A stretch of 64,000 bases of DNA from Granulosicoccus sp947495035 (GTDB lineage: Bacteria; Pseudomonadota; Gammaproteobacteria; Granulosicoccales; Granulosicoccaceae): NCBI RefSeq assembly GCF_050589605.1, contig NZ_JBNGOO010000002.1. One strand, 5' to 3'. The position numbers were made by a program, and so were the translations under genes. Shown here one piece after another: positions 36,912 to 45,716 of this stretch. Within the stretch, counting starts at the first letter, position 1. Every line of letters begins with the position of its first letter. A model generated the notes under the pieces. It was not told where the DNA came from. It searched no databases and worked only from the letters and a program-made list of their open reading frames with translations.

Positions 36912-37904
36912 ATGAAAGCACTTGTCTACACAGCGACGCAGGAACTGATCTTTCGGGATGAGCCTGACCCGGTGGCCGATCGGCAGGAGGTCACGATCAA
37001 AGTAGAGGCCAGTGGTATCTGCGGATCGGACATGCACGCCTATCACGGTCACGATGAACGACGCATACCACCGTTGATACTCGGTCACGAAGCAGCGGGT
37101 ATCGCGATGGATGGGCAGTATGCCGGGCAGCGCGTGGTGCTGAATCCACTGGTCACCTGTGGTGTGTGTGCAGACTGCCGAGCCGGCCGAAGCAATCTGT
37201 GCCCGAGCCGGGAGATCATCGGCATGCGGCATGCCGGCGCCTTCGCACAATACGTGACCATTGCCGAGAGAAACCTCATCGCAGTGCCCGACAATCTGGA
37301 TATGGTCAATGCCAGTCTGATGGAACCGGCGGCGGTATCCCTGCACAGTATCGTACTGGCCGAGAAGGTCATGCATCGACCCTTGAGCGAAAGCTCCGCA
37401 CTGGTCATTGGTGGCGGTGCCATCGGACTGTTGGCGGCCTTGTTTCTGGCGCAGAAAGGCACCGCCCGCATCCTGCTGTCCGAAACATCACCCAGTCGCC
37501 GCAAGACGGTGGAAAAAACGGGATGCTGCGAGGTTTTCGATCCATTGGGTCAGCGATTGCCGGCAGAATCCGGTTTCGACCTGGTAGTGGATGCGGTGGG
37601 TTCCGGAGCCACTCGTCGGGATGCATCACGCTACGCGCGTCAGGGCGGTGTCATCACGCACATCGGCTTGCAGGATAACGAACCGGGGTTGGATATCCGC
37701 CGACTGACCTTGCAGGAAATCACCTTCATCGGCAACTATACCTACACCCACACCGATCTTCAGGCGGCCCTGAACGCCATCGCCAATGGCGGACTGGGTG
37801 CGCTGGAGTGGGTGGAAGCCCGTCCTCTGGCCGAGGGTGCCAGGGCGTTCCGGGACATTCACGACAACGCAACCGAAGCACCGAAGATCGTGCTGTTGCC
37901 GTGA
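36912..37904 (+). CDS. Zinc-dependent alcohol dehydrogenase (HpsO/HpsP candidate)
   Basis: 330 residues, medium-chain dehydrogenase. Catalytic zinc: Cys in EASGICGSDMH, and His-Glu in LILGHEAAGI. Structural zinc: four cysteines in CGVCADCRAGRSNLC. The nucleotide-binding motif is LVIGGGAIGLLAALFLA. It resembles sorbitol/threonine dehydrogenases. It starts six bases after the SDR stop and ends the sulfonate operon. It probably acts on the C2 hydroxyl of DHPS (inference). A convergent remnant and the flavin reductase follow. Confidence 0.88.
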   Translation: MKALVYTATQELIFRDEPDPVADRQEVTIKVEASGICGSDMHAYHGHDERRIPPLILGHEAAGIAMDGQYAGQRVVLNPLVTCGVCADCRAGRSNLCPSREIIGMRHAGAFAQYVTIAERNLIAVPDNLDMVNASLMEPAAVSLHSIVLAEKVMHRPLSESSALVIGGGAIGLLAALFLAQKGTARILLSETSPSRRKTVEKTGCCEVFDPLGQRLPAESGFDLVVDAVGSGATRRDASRYARQGGVITHIGLQDNEPGLDIRRLTLQEITFIGNYTYTHTDLQAALNAIANGGLGALEWVEARPLAEGARAFRDIHDNATEAPKIVLLP

Positions 37905-37913
37905 TACGGGCCG

Positions 37914-38036
37914 TCAATGCTCCCGGAACCATCGGTGCCACTCCTGACGGAGAGCCGCTTGCGTGAGACCGATGTCCTCCTTCAGTCGCGACGGGTCTTG
38001 AGCAAAGGGCAGGCCGAAGTCGTTTACGAGTTCGGT
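37914..38036 (-). pseudogene. DUF1127-like remnant without start codon
   Basis: Reading the minus strand from the TGA at 38037-38039 to the TGA at 37914-37916 gives 40 codons whose second half, SRLKEDIGLTQAALRQEWHR, matches the DUF1127 core (L-DIGL-R----E---W). No ATG, GTG or TTG is available in the frame, and it overlaps the 3' end of the flavin reductase gene by 13 bases. It is either a decayed DUF1127 gene or one started from an unusual codon. An intact DUF1127 gene lies at 48936-49196. Confidence 0.5.
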
Positions 38037-38686
38037 TCAGAGAAGCGAGGGTATTGACCCGAGTCGAACTCGTCGACGCTCATACCGGGGAGGTCGAAGT
38101 AATCCTGCGAGAATGCGTAACCATGGCCACCCATTCGACCCACCGCATCGAGTTTCGTATGGTCCGTATGATGATTCTGCGGATCGACAATATCCGAGCG
38201 AATGAACGCTCGTAGTACAAGACCCAGCACGATCTCGCGCGAGGTGCCGATTTCCACACCGATGTAACGCTTGCATTCGAAGGATACGGGGGCCTCGGCA
38301 ATGCGCGGGCAGGAAACCGATGCGCCTTCGATCATGGTCAGACCAGCCATTTCGATTTCGTTGATGTTCTCGGGAAAGGCCGTGGCGGTGATGTTCATGG
38401 CATCGATATTGGAGCGGCCGACTATATTGACGGTGAAAACCTCGGTGCTGCGTATATTGGCGGCCGTATCCTTGAATGAACGGTTGTTCCTGTTCTCGAT
38501 ACCCAGCGCCAGAATGGGGGGATCCGAGGACAGGCAGTTGAAGAAGCTGTAGGGCGCGGCGTTGGGTACGCCTTCTGCACTGATCGTCGTGACCCAGGCG
38601 ATGGGACGGGGAACTACCGTACCGATGAGAAGTTTGTAGACATCTCTCGGTTCGAGACGGTTGAAGTCGAATTCTGTGTGGGTCAT
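38024..38686 (-). CDS. Flavin reductase-like protein (FMN-binding split barrel)
   Basis: 220 residues. IGTVVPRPIAWVTTISAEG, NAAPYSFFNCLSSDPPILAL and NIRSTEVFTVNIV are typical of the flavin-reductase-like split barrel (DIM6/NTAB group), which binds FMN and either reduces it for a monooxygenase or carries out another flavin reaction. Its start overlaps the GntR gene stop by four bases, so it belongs with that regulator rather than with the convergent sulfonate operon. No monooxygenase partner is visible nearby, so the role is open. Confidence 0.85.
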   Translation of the reverse strand: MTHTEFDFNRLEPRDVYKLLIGTVVPRPIAWVTTISAEGVPNAAPYSFFNCLSSDPPILALGIENRNNRSFKDTAANIRSTEVFTVNIVGRSNIDAMNITATAFPENINEIEMAGLTMIEGASVSCPRIAEAPVSFECKRYIGVEIGTSREIVLGLVLRAFIRSDIVDPQNHHTDHTKLDAVGRMGGHGYAFSQDYFDLPGMSVDEFDSGQYPRFSEPNS

Positions 38687-39381
38687 GCAGATGGATCCTC
38701 TGAGTACCGTGCAAGTACCGACTGAAGGTTGTCTTCTTTCTGGTCACCGGATAGATTGGCACGGCCCTGAACAGCACCCAGATGGTGATCCATGATCGAC
38801 AAGGCGACCTTGATGTCCTTGTCACGCACGGCCTGGATGATGTCGCGATGCTCTTCGACAGCGCAGTCACTCGAATGACTTCTGCTGTACATTGCCAGTA
38901 TCAATGAGCAACGGGTGACGAGCTCGGATACATAGCCCGCCAGAATCCTGTTGCCTGTCAGTTCGGCCAGCAGGATGTGAAACTCACCTGCCAGGCGTAT
39001 CGAGACAGGGCCGTTCTTGCCCTGGACACGCGCTTCCTGATCCACATGTGCGTCCAGCGATTCCAGGCCGATCACCGAGATGCGATCAATGAGCCGTCGA
39101 ATCACCTCAGCTTCCAGGCAGTGACGAATCTCGAAGATCTGTTCGGCTTCGATCAGCGTCGGTTCAGCCACGCAGGCGCCGCGATTTCGCTGAGTTTCCA
39201 CCAGATGTTCGCTTTCGAGCCTCACCAACGCCTGTCGCACGATTGTTCGGCTGACCCCGAATTGTTCCCCGATGGCATCTTCCCTGAGCCGAGTGCCCGG
39301 AAGCAGCGCCTGCTCCAGTATGGCGCGGCGCAGTCGTTCGTAGACGATTACACCGGTAAAGGGTTGTTTTGCTTCCGACAT
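38683..39381 (-). CDS. GntR family regulator (FadR/FCD subgroup)
   Basis: 232 residues. The N-terminal winged helix is clear: VYERLRRAILEQALLPGTRL, then EDAIGEQFGVSRTIVRQALV with LESEHLVETQRNRGACVAEP. The C-terminal FCD all-helical ligand domain starts at about residue 80 (QIFEIRHCLEAEVIRRLI) and keeps metal-type histidines (EFHILLAELTGN, EEHRDII). It is divergent from the dipeptide-type ABC operon and probably controls it through the inverted repeat in the gap. Small organic acids are usual ligands; which one is unknown. Confidence 0.92.
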   Translation of the reverse strand: MSEAKQPFTGVIVYERLRRAILEQALLPGTRLREDAIGEQFGVSRTIVRQALVRLESEHLVETQRNRGACVAEPTLIEAEQIFEIRHCLEAEVIRRLIDRISVIGLESLDAHVDQEARVQGKNGPVSIRLAGEFHILLAELTGNRILAGYVSELVTRCSLILAMYSRSHSSDCAVEEHRDIIQAVRDKDIKVALSIMDHHLGAVQGRANLSGDQKEDNLQSVLARYSEDPSA

Positions 39382-39444
39382 CTGGGACCACGTGGCGCTG
39401 GGTGAAGTGACTCACTAATGATGGATACTATATACGAAAAAATT

Positions 39445-39473
39445 GGATACAAAAAAATTATCATTTTGTATAC
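39445..39473. promoter_or_regulatory. Inverted repeat between GntR and ABC operon (putative GntR operator)
   Basis: GGATACAAAA (39445-39454) and TTTTGTATAC (39464-39473) form an inverted repeat of ten bases with one mismatch, in a very AT-rich stretch. The motif TATACGA also occurs at 39431-39437 and 39470-39476. A possible -10 (GATAAT, 39485-39490) for the ABC operon lies just downstream. This fits the TNGTATACNA-like sites of FCD-type GntR proteins. Confidence 0.6.
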
Positions 39474-39529
39474 GATCCTGCTAGGATAATGACTCCGAAC
39501 TTCTGATGTGCAGGAAACGAGAGGCGTCC

Positions 39530-41098
39530 ATGAGACTTGAACCCAAATTCATCCTTACGTCGGCCGCATTGCTGCTGGCCTGTTCCACCGCTCAAGCCGA
39601 GGTCCTGAAATGGGGGGCGAATCGGGATATCGGTTCGCTGGATCCTTATTCCTACGGTGACAGCTTCACGATCAACGTTCTGAACCACACCTACGAAGGA
39701 TTGGTTCGCTATGACGAGAACCTGAAAATCGAACCGGCACTGGCGGTATCGTGGGAAATTCTCGAAGACCAGGTCACCTGGCGCTTCAAGCTCCGTCCGG
39801 ACGTCAGCTTCCACAATGGCAACAGCTTCACGGCAGAAGATGTCGTCGCCTCACTGGAGAGGGTCAGTCACGAAACCTCACCGTTGAAGGGCAATCTACC
39901 GGCTTATGTCAGTTCGTCTGTTGTCGATGAGCTGACACTCGACGTCGTTCTCAATGGGCCGTATCCGCTACTGCTGAATGATCTGACGAATATCCATATC
40001 TTCGACAAGCAGTGGCTGGTTGAAAACGATTCCGAATTGCCAACCGACATTGGTGCGGGCACTGAAGGCTATGCAACCTACAACGCCAATGGCACAGGGC
40101 CATTCATCGTGGAAAGTCGACAGCCTGATGCCAGGACCGTGTTCGTCGTCAATCCGGACTGGTGGGACACGCCTGAACACAATCTGGAGGGTTTCGAATT
40201 GCTGCCGGTGACATCGTCCGCCACTCGCGTAGCGGCCATGCTGTCCGGTGAAATCGATTTCACGAACGACGCGCCCGTGCAGGATCTTCCCAGGCTGGCA
40301 GCGTCGGCTGATGTGAATGTGCTCGAGGGCGTGGATCTGCGCACGGTCATGATCGGCATGAGCTTCCGCGACAAGCTCGTCAACGGAACTGACAACCCCT
40401 TTACTGACGTCAAGGTTCGAAAAGCGCTGTATCAGGCGATCGACATAGAGCAGTTGCACAAGAAGGTCATGCGCAACAAGTCTCGGAACGCCGGTGCTGT
40501 CGTGGCTCCGCCGATTCCCGGCTATACCGAAGCGCTCGATGAGCGGCTGGCGTTTGATATCGATACGGCCAAGGCGATGCTGGCAGAAGCCGGTGTGCCG
40601 GAGGGACTCGAATTCGACTTCAATTGCCTGCAGGACGGACTGGTGAATGAGGAACAGATCTGTCAAGCCATTGCCTCGATGTGGAGCCGCATCGGTCTGG
40701 CGCCCAGGCTGGATGTGGCACCACGGGCAGTACAGACTCCCAAGCGAACCAATGGCAAGACCGACATCTACACGCTTGGCTGGGCAACGCTGCCGATGCT
40801 GGATGCCTACAGCCCCTTGCTGCAGATCTTCCATAGCAAGGAAGGCAACTCGGGCGTTTTCAACTGGGGTGACTGGTCATACCCTGAGCTGGATACATTG
40901 GTCGCAAGAGCGGGTTCGGAGCTGGATCTTGATACACGGATAGCGCTGGAAACCGAGGCGCTGCAGATCGTCAAGGACGAAGTCATCATGATTCCGCTGC
41001 ACCAACAGCCCATGGCGTGGGCAACAAGCAGCAACGTCACAGCGATGCCCCTGTTTCCGGACAACAAGCCTCGGCTCTGGTTTGCATCCATGCAGTAG
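39530..41098 (+). CDS. Dipeptide/oligopeptide-type ABC transporter binding protein
   Basis: 522 residues, family 5 extracytoplasmic binding protein. The signal ends near AQA (FILTSAALLLACSTAQA-EV). A cysteine occurs in the signal, but the cut after AQA is the better fit. WGANRDIGSLDPYSYGDSF and YEGLVRYDENLKIEPALAVS open the mature part; FKLRPDVSFHNGNSFTAEDV is the family signature. The true ligand need not be a peptide: with two amidohydrolase genes in the operon, a nitrogen-containing small molecule is plausible. ATG 39530 is preferred to an upstream start that lacks a signal peptide at its N-terminus. Confidence 0.92.
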   Translation: MRLEPKFILTSAALLLACSTAQAEVLKWGANRDIGSLDPYSYGDSFTINVLNHTYEGLVRYDENLKIEPALAVSWEILEDQVTWRFKLRPDVSFHNGNSFTAEDVVASLERVSHETSPLKGNLPAYVSSSVVDELTLDVVLNGPYPLLLNDLTNIHIFDKQWLVENDSELPTDIGAGTEGYATYNANGTGPFIVESRQPDARTVFVVNPDWWDTPEHNLEGFELLPVTSSATRVAAMLSGEIDFTNDAPVQDLPRLAASADVNVLEGVDLRTVMIGMSFRDKLVNGTDNPFTDVKVRKALYQAIDIEQLHKKVMRNKSRNAGAVVAPPIPGYTEALDERLAFDIDTAKAMLAEAGVPEGLEFDFNCLQDGLVNEEQICQAIASMWSRIGLAPRLDVAPRAVQTPKRTNGKTDIYTLGWATLPMLDAYSPLLQIFHSKEGNSGVFNWGDWSYPELDTLVARAGSELDLDTRIALETEALQIVKDEVIMIPLHQQPMAWATSSNVTAMPLFPDNKPRLWFASMQ

Positions 41099-41152
41099 GG
41101 CGGCGTTTCCGATACCTGTTCATGCCAATCCATCAACCATGAGTTGCCCACC

Positions 41153-42151
41153 ATGCTTGCATTCTTGTTGAAACGCCTGTTGAACGCTGCTTTCGTGATG
41201 CTGGCTGTTGCGCTACTGGCTTTCATGATATTCAGGTTCTTTGGCGATCCTGTCGAGATGATGGTCAATGAGCAGGCCACTCAATCGGACCGGGCCGAGT
41301 TGCGCGAGCGGCTCGGTCTGAATGATGGGCTGTTTACCCAGTACGTCAGGTTTGTCGGCAATGCCGTCCAGGGAGACTTCGGAATCTCTTATCGCAATCA
41401 GCAGGACGTCATGGTGTTGATGGCGGAGAGGTTTCCGGCGACGTTCGAACTGGTCATCGTCGCGACAGTTCTATCGCTGCTGATCGGCATCCCCTGCGGC
41501 GTACTGACGGCAGTCCATCAGGATCGCAAGCTGGCCGATGGACTGCAACTGGGATCCATTGTGGGTGTGTCTCTACCCAGCTTCGTTGTCGGAATCCTGT
41601 TGATACTGGTGTTCTCGGTCACACTGGGATGGTTGCCTGCATTTGGGCGTGGGGACACGGTGAATATAGGCTGGTGGAGTAGTGGCTTCTTCACCCCCAG
41701 CGGCCGTGCCGCACTGGTATTGCCGTCCATCTCGCTGTCCTTGTTCCAGATCACTCTGGTCATGCGTCTGGTCAGGGCCGAGATGCTGGAAGTACTCAGG
41801 TCGGATTTCATCAAGTTTGCCAGAGCACGGGGCCTGCCCTTGAGCATTGTTCACTGGCGACATGCCCTGCGCAACTGCCTGATGCCTGTCATCACGCTGA
41901 CGGGGATGCAGATCGGAAACCTCATCGCCTTTGCCCTGGTGACCGAAACCGTCTTTCAGTGGCCTGGCATGGGGCTGCTGTTCATACAGGCTGTCACTTT
42001 TGTGGACATCCCTGTCATGGCAGCTTATCTGATGCTGGTCTCGTTCATATTCGTGTTGATCAATACGCTGGTTGATATTACCTACGCGTACGTGGATCCT
42101 CGTCTGCGTAGCGATGCATCTGTCAAGGGAGGAGTAGCCAATGGCCACTGA
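41153..42151 (+). CDS. Dipeptide-type ABC transporter permease (DppB-like)
   Basis: 332 residues, six helices. MLAFLLKRLLNAAFVMLAVA, RFFGDPVEMMVNEQATQSD and LGLNDGLFTQYVRFVGNAVQ are the DppB N-terminal pattern; the EAA loop is RSDFIKFARARGLPLSIVHW with RHALRNCLMPVITL. It starts 54 bases after the binding protein and overlaps the second permease by 11 bases. Confidence 0.94.
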   Translation: MLAFLLKRLLNAAFVMLAVALLAFMIFRFFGDPVEMMVNEQATQSDRAELRERLGLNDGLFTQYVRFVGNAVQGDFGISYRNQQDVMVLMAERFPATFELVIVATVLSLLIGIPCGVLTAVHQDRKLADGLQLGSIVGVSLPSFVVGILLILVFSVTLGWLPAFGRGDTVNIGWWSSGFFTPSGRAALVLPSISLSLFQITLVMRLVRAEMLEVLRSDFIKFARARGLPLSIVHWRHALRNCLMPVITLTGMQIGNLIAFALVTETVFQWPGMGLLFIQAVTFVDIPVMAAYLMLVSFIFVLINTLVDITYAYVDPRLRSDASVKGGVANGH

Positions 42152-43064
42152 ACTGGTCGTGATCAATCGCTGGCGGGACAGTGAACTCTGGTGGAGTTTC
42201 ACCCAGCGACCTTCTGCCATGTTTGCCGTCATCCTGTTGCTTGTGATGGTTGTCTCGAGTGTAGCGGCTCCATGGATCACACCGCAGAATCCATATGATC
42301 TGGCCGCGTTGAATCTCATGAATTCCGAGTTGCCACCCATCTGGCTGGAAGGCGGGGAGTCGCCTTATGTGCTCGGAACTGACGTACAGGGCCGGGACCT
42401 GTATTCCGCCATTCTCTACGGCTCACGGACCTCCCTGACCATTGGCGCCTTGTCGGTTCTGCTGGCTCTGAGCGTTGGTTTGACACTGGGGCTGATTGCC
42501 GGTTATTACGGCGGCTGGGTCGACAACATGTTGATGCGCCTGGGCGATGTACTGCTCTCCATGCCCTTTATCCTGATAGCGATATTGATCAGTGCCATGG
42601 CTACGCAGGCTCTGCCGTCGAGTGTCAGAGAATCTCTGACCAGCATGATTCTGGTAGTGGCCATTGCCGTGCCTTCCTGGGTGCAGTATGCCAGAACGGT
42701 CCGAGCCTCAGCGATGGTCGAGAAGAGCAAGGAATATGTACAGGCAGCGCGTCTGATCAGAGTGCGGCCATGGCGAATTCTGCTGAAGCACATCTTGCCC
42801 AATACGCTGACCCCCATCATGGTGGCAGCCACCCTGAATTTCGGTCTGGCCATCCTCTCGGAGGCAACCCTGAGCTTTCTGGGGGTTGGCATGCCGTCCG
42901 ATCAACCGTCTCTGGGCACCTTGATCCGCATCGGGAATCAGTATCTTTTCTCGGGCCTCTGGTGGGTTGTACTGTTTCCCTCAATACAACTGTGTCTCAT
43001 CGTGCTTTCGGTGAACATGATCGGTGACTGGCTGCGTGATGCCCTGAACCCCAAACTTCGATAG
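42141..43064 (+). CDS. Dipeptide-type ABC transporter permease (DppC-like)
   Basis: 307 residues. A DppC-like N-terminal helix (AVILLLVMVVSSVAAPWITP), then YVLGTDVQGRDLYSAILYGS, the family's conserved periplasmic motif, and the EAA loop KEYVQAARLIRVRPWRILLK with HILPNTLTPIMV. The end GDWLRDALNPKLR is typical. It overlaps the DppB-like gene, and the first amidohydrolase follows ten bases later. Confidence 0.94.
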   Translation: MATELVVINRWRDSELWWSFTQRPSAMFAVILLLVMVVSSVAAPWITPQNPYDLAALNLMNSELPPIWLEGGESPYVLGTDVQGRDLYSAILYGSRTSLTIGALSVLLALSVGLTLGLIAGYYGGWVDNMLMRLGDVLLSMPFILIAILISAMATQALPSSVRESLTSMILVVAIAVPSWVQYARTVRASAMVEKSKEYVQAARLIRVRPWRILLKHILPNTLTPIMVAATLNFGLAILSEATLSFLGVGMPSDQPSLGTLIRIGNQYLFSGLWWVVLFPSIQLCLIVLSVNMIGDWLRDALNPKLR

Positions 43065-43074
43065 GATTCTTGAA

Positions 43075-44268
43075 ATGACTCATTCAGTGTTATTGAAAAA
43101 CGTCAGGCCGATGTCAGGTCCTGTCACCGATATTCTCATTCTGGATGGCAAATTTGCCGCAGGCGACGCCGCTCCGCCAGATGACATTGAATCCATTGAA
43201 GGCGAAAACGCCATCCTGCTACCAGGTCTGGTTGAAGCGCATACGCATCTGGACAAGTCCCTGCTGGGCTTGCCCTGGTATCGCAATGAAGTCGGTCCGC
43301 TACTGATGGACAAGATCACCAACGAACGCAATTCGAAGATCGCGTTGGGCATTGATCCACGAATACAGAGTGAAAGACAGGCCATTCTTTCCATGGCGAA
43401 GGGCAGCACCCATATTCGCAGTCATGTAGACGTGGATACCGTGCACGGTCTGAAGGGCATCGAAGGCGTCATGGCGACGCAGCAGAAAATGCGCGGGTGG
43501 ATCGATATCGAATTGGTCGCGTTCCCCCAGTCCGGCATGATGACTCGCAAGGGAACCGTGGAGCTGATGGATGAGGCCATGCAGATGGGGTGTGAGGTGG
43601 TGGGAGGTCTGGACCCCTGCGCCATCGATCGTGATCCCAAGGGACATCTGGATACCATTTTCTCGCTCGCCGAGCGCTACGGCAAGCCACTCGATATTCA
43701 TCTGCATGAACGTGGTGAAATGGGTTGTTTTTCGATGGAGATGATCATCGAGCGAACCGTTGCATCAGGCATGCAGAATCAGGTGGTGGTAAGTCATGCA
43801 TTCTGTCTGGGACAGCCAGATCGTTTGCACGTTGCCCAGTTGACCGAGCAGCTGGCGAAACATGGTATCCGCATCATGACCACGGGACCCGCAGCGGTGA
43901 CCGCTCCGGTCATCAGGGAGTTGCGGGAGGCGGGCGTGGTGGTGTGTTCCGGATCGGATGGTATACGTGACACCTGGGGGCCGTTCGGAAACGCCTGCAT
44001 GCTGGAGCGAGCCATGTTCCTCTCACAGCGGAACAATTTTCGGCGTGATGATGAAGTCGAAGTAGCTCTGGATGTCTGTACGCATGGTGGAGCAACAACC
44101 ATGGCTATCGACAGCTATGGCATCACGCCAGGTTGCGATGCTGATTGTGTACTGGTGGACGGCGAAAGCCTGGCAGAGGTCATCGCCAGCAGACCCGTAC
44201 GCAAGCGTGTTCTGAAGCGTGGCAGGACCGTGGCAGAAAACGGCGAGAGCCTGCTTCTGGCGCCATGA
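43075..44268 (+). CDS. Amidohydrolase, cytosine deaminase-like
   Basis: 397 residues. The metal-binding HxH is in LLPGLVEAHTHLDKSLLG, the pattern of CodA-type deaminases. Further ligands are His in LDIHLHERGEMG, His in VVVSHAFCLG, and Asp in VCSGSDGIRDTWGPFG. Such enzymes deaminate or open cyclic amides and pyrimidines. It is encoded inside the ABC operon, so its substrate is probably what the transporter brings in. Its stop overlaps the next amidohydrolase start (ATGA). Confidence 0.88.
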   Translation: MTHSVLLKNVRPMSGPVTDILILDGKFAAGDAAPPDDIESIEGENAILLPGLVEAHTHLDKSLLGLPWYRNEVGPLLMDKITNERNSKIALGIDPRIQSERQAILSMAKGSTHIRSHVDVDTVHGLKGIEGVMATQQKMRGWIDIELVAFPQSGMMTRKGTVELMDEAMQMGCEVVGGLDPCAIDRDPKGHLDTIFSLAERYGKPLDIHLHERGEMGCFSMEMIIERTVASGMQNQVVVSHAFCLGQPDRLHVAQLTEQLAKHGIRIMTTGPAAVTAPVIRELREAGVVVCSGSDGIRDTWGPFGNACMLERAMFLSQRNNFRRDDEVEVALDVCTHGGATTMAIDSYGITPGCDADCVLVDGESLAEVIASRPVRKRVLKRGRTVAENGESLLLAP

Positions 44269-45716
44269 GTGATTCATGTACATTGCTCACGGCGCGGTGG
44301 GTCATCGGTCACGCTGCCGGGTCGCATGTCGTCCTTGAAGACGCGGAAGTCGTGTTTCGTGGAAGCCGTATTGTCCATGTGGGCCATGGCTACAAGGGAC
44401 AGGTAGACACCCGTCATGACTACGGGGAGGCGATCATCTCCCCGGGCTTCATCGATCTGGATGCGTTGTCCGATCTGGATACCACGATTCTGTCATACGA
44501 CAATTCACCGCCCGCCGCGAAAGGCCGTGTCTGGCCACGAAGCTATGTGGAGGCAGGGCCGCATGAGATGTACACAGCCGAGGAACTCGCGTTTCAGAAA
44601 CACTTTGCCTTTTCTCAACTGATACGCAACGGCATCACCACAGCGCTGCCCATCGCCTCTTTGTTCTACAGGGAATGGGGCGAGACAGTCGAGGAATTCG
44701 AGAGCGCCGCCCGTTCTGCCCAGCGTCTGGGCCTGAGAGTGTATCTGGGGCCGGCTTTTCGTACTGGCAATCAGGTGGTGGAAAGCGATGGCCGGATAGT
44801 GGCAGAGTTCGATGAGGCACGCGGTCTGGCAGAACTCGAAGCAGCGGTGGACTTTGCCCGGCGCATGGAATCCAGCGACAGTCCGCTGATCAAAGGCATG
44901 CTGGCGCCGGATCGGATTGAAACCTGTACGACGACGCTTCTGCAAAGAACCTCGCAGGCTTCCAGGCAACTGGAGGTTCCGGTGCGGCTGCACTGCTGTC
45001 AATCATTGACGGAGCTTGCCCTGGTCAAACAGAGGCATGATTGCAGTCCCATCGAATGGCTGGCTGGAATCGGATTTCTGTCCGAGCGCTGCCTGCTTCC
45101 CCATGGGGTGTACATGAGCGATACGGATATCGATCTGGCGGCCGAGGCAGGAGTGACCATCGTGCACTGCCCTGTGGTATCGGCTCGTCACGGCAGTGCG
45201 CTTCGCTCCTTCATGGGATACAGCAAGCGTGGCCTGAACATGGCCATTGGAACTGACACCTGGCCACCAGACATGATCCAGAATCTGCAGCAGGGCATCA
45301 TCATGAACCGCACTGTGGATGATGCCGGGGTCGATGCCTGCAGAAGTGAAAATCTGTACGATGCAGCCACCCTGGGTGGTGCCGCGGCTTTGCAGCGCCC
45401 GGATCTGGGCAAGCTGGAAGTGGGGGCGTGTGCGGATATCACTGTCATCAAACTGGATCGCACGTTGTGCGGGCCCGATCCGCTGCAGAGTCTGATGACC
45501 GGTGGTAGTGGCAGGGATGTCGGAAACGTCTTCATACACGGTCGGCATGTCCTGGTTGATGGCGAGATTCCCGGTGTTGACAACCAAGCGGATTGGGCTC
45601 AGGCGCAGCAGCAGTTCGACAAGATCGTTTCCCTGTACCCCCAACGAACCCTGAACCATCCTCCAGTGGAGGAGATATTCTCGACAAGCTACCCGAGGGT
45701 TTTACAGCATGACTGA
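44265..45716 (+). CDS. Amidohydrolase-family protein lacking the HxH metal motif
   Basis: 483 residues, related to the TRZ/ATZ hydrolase group. Where family members read PGFxxxHTHL, this protein has ISPGFIDLDALSDLDTT, so both histidines of the first metal motif are missing. Later positions are kept: VRLHCCQSLTE, LLPHGVYMSDTD, and MAIGTDTWPPDM with the metal Asp. It may use another metal geometry, act as a non-hydrolytic partner, or belong to a subgroup with this feature. The ATG at 44265 overlaps the previous stop; the longer open frame upstream is inside the previous gene. It overlaps the ATPase gene by eight bases. Confidence 0.8.
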   Translation: MSDSCTLLTARWVIGHAAGSHVVLEDAEVVFRGSRIVHVGHGYKGQVDTRHDYGEAIISPGFIDLDALSDLDTTILSYDNSPPAAKGRVWPRSYVEAGPHEMYTAEELAFQKHFAFSQLIRNGITTALPIASLFYREWGETVEEFESAARSAQRLGLRVYLGPAFRTGNQVVESDGRIVAEFDEARGLAELEAAVDFARRMESSDSPLIKGMLAPDRIETCTTTLLQRTSQASRQLEVPVRLHCCQSLTELALVKQRHDCSPIEWLAGIGFLSERCLLPHGVYMSDTDIDLAAEAGVTIVHCPVVSARHGSALRSFMGYSKRGLNMAIGTDTWPPDMIQNLQQGIIMNRTVDDAGVDACRSENLYDAATLGGAAALQRPDLGKLEVGACADITVIKLDRTLCGPDPLQSLMTGGSGRDVGNVFIHGRHVLVDGEIPGVDNQADWAQAQQQFDKIVSLYPQRTLNHPPVEEIFSTSYPRVLQHD

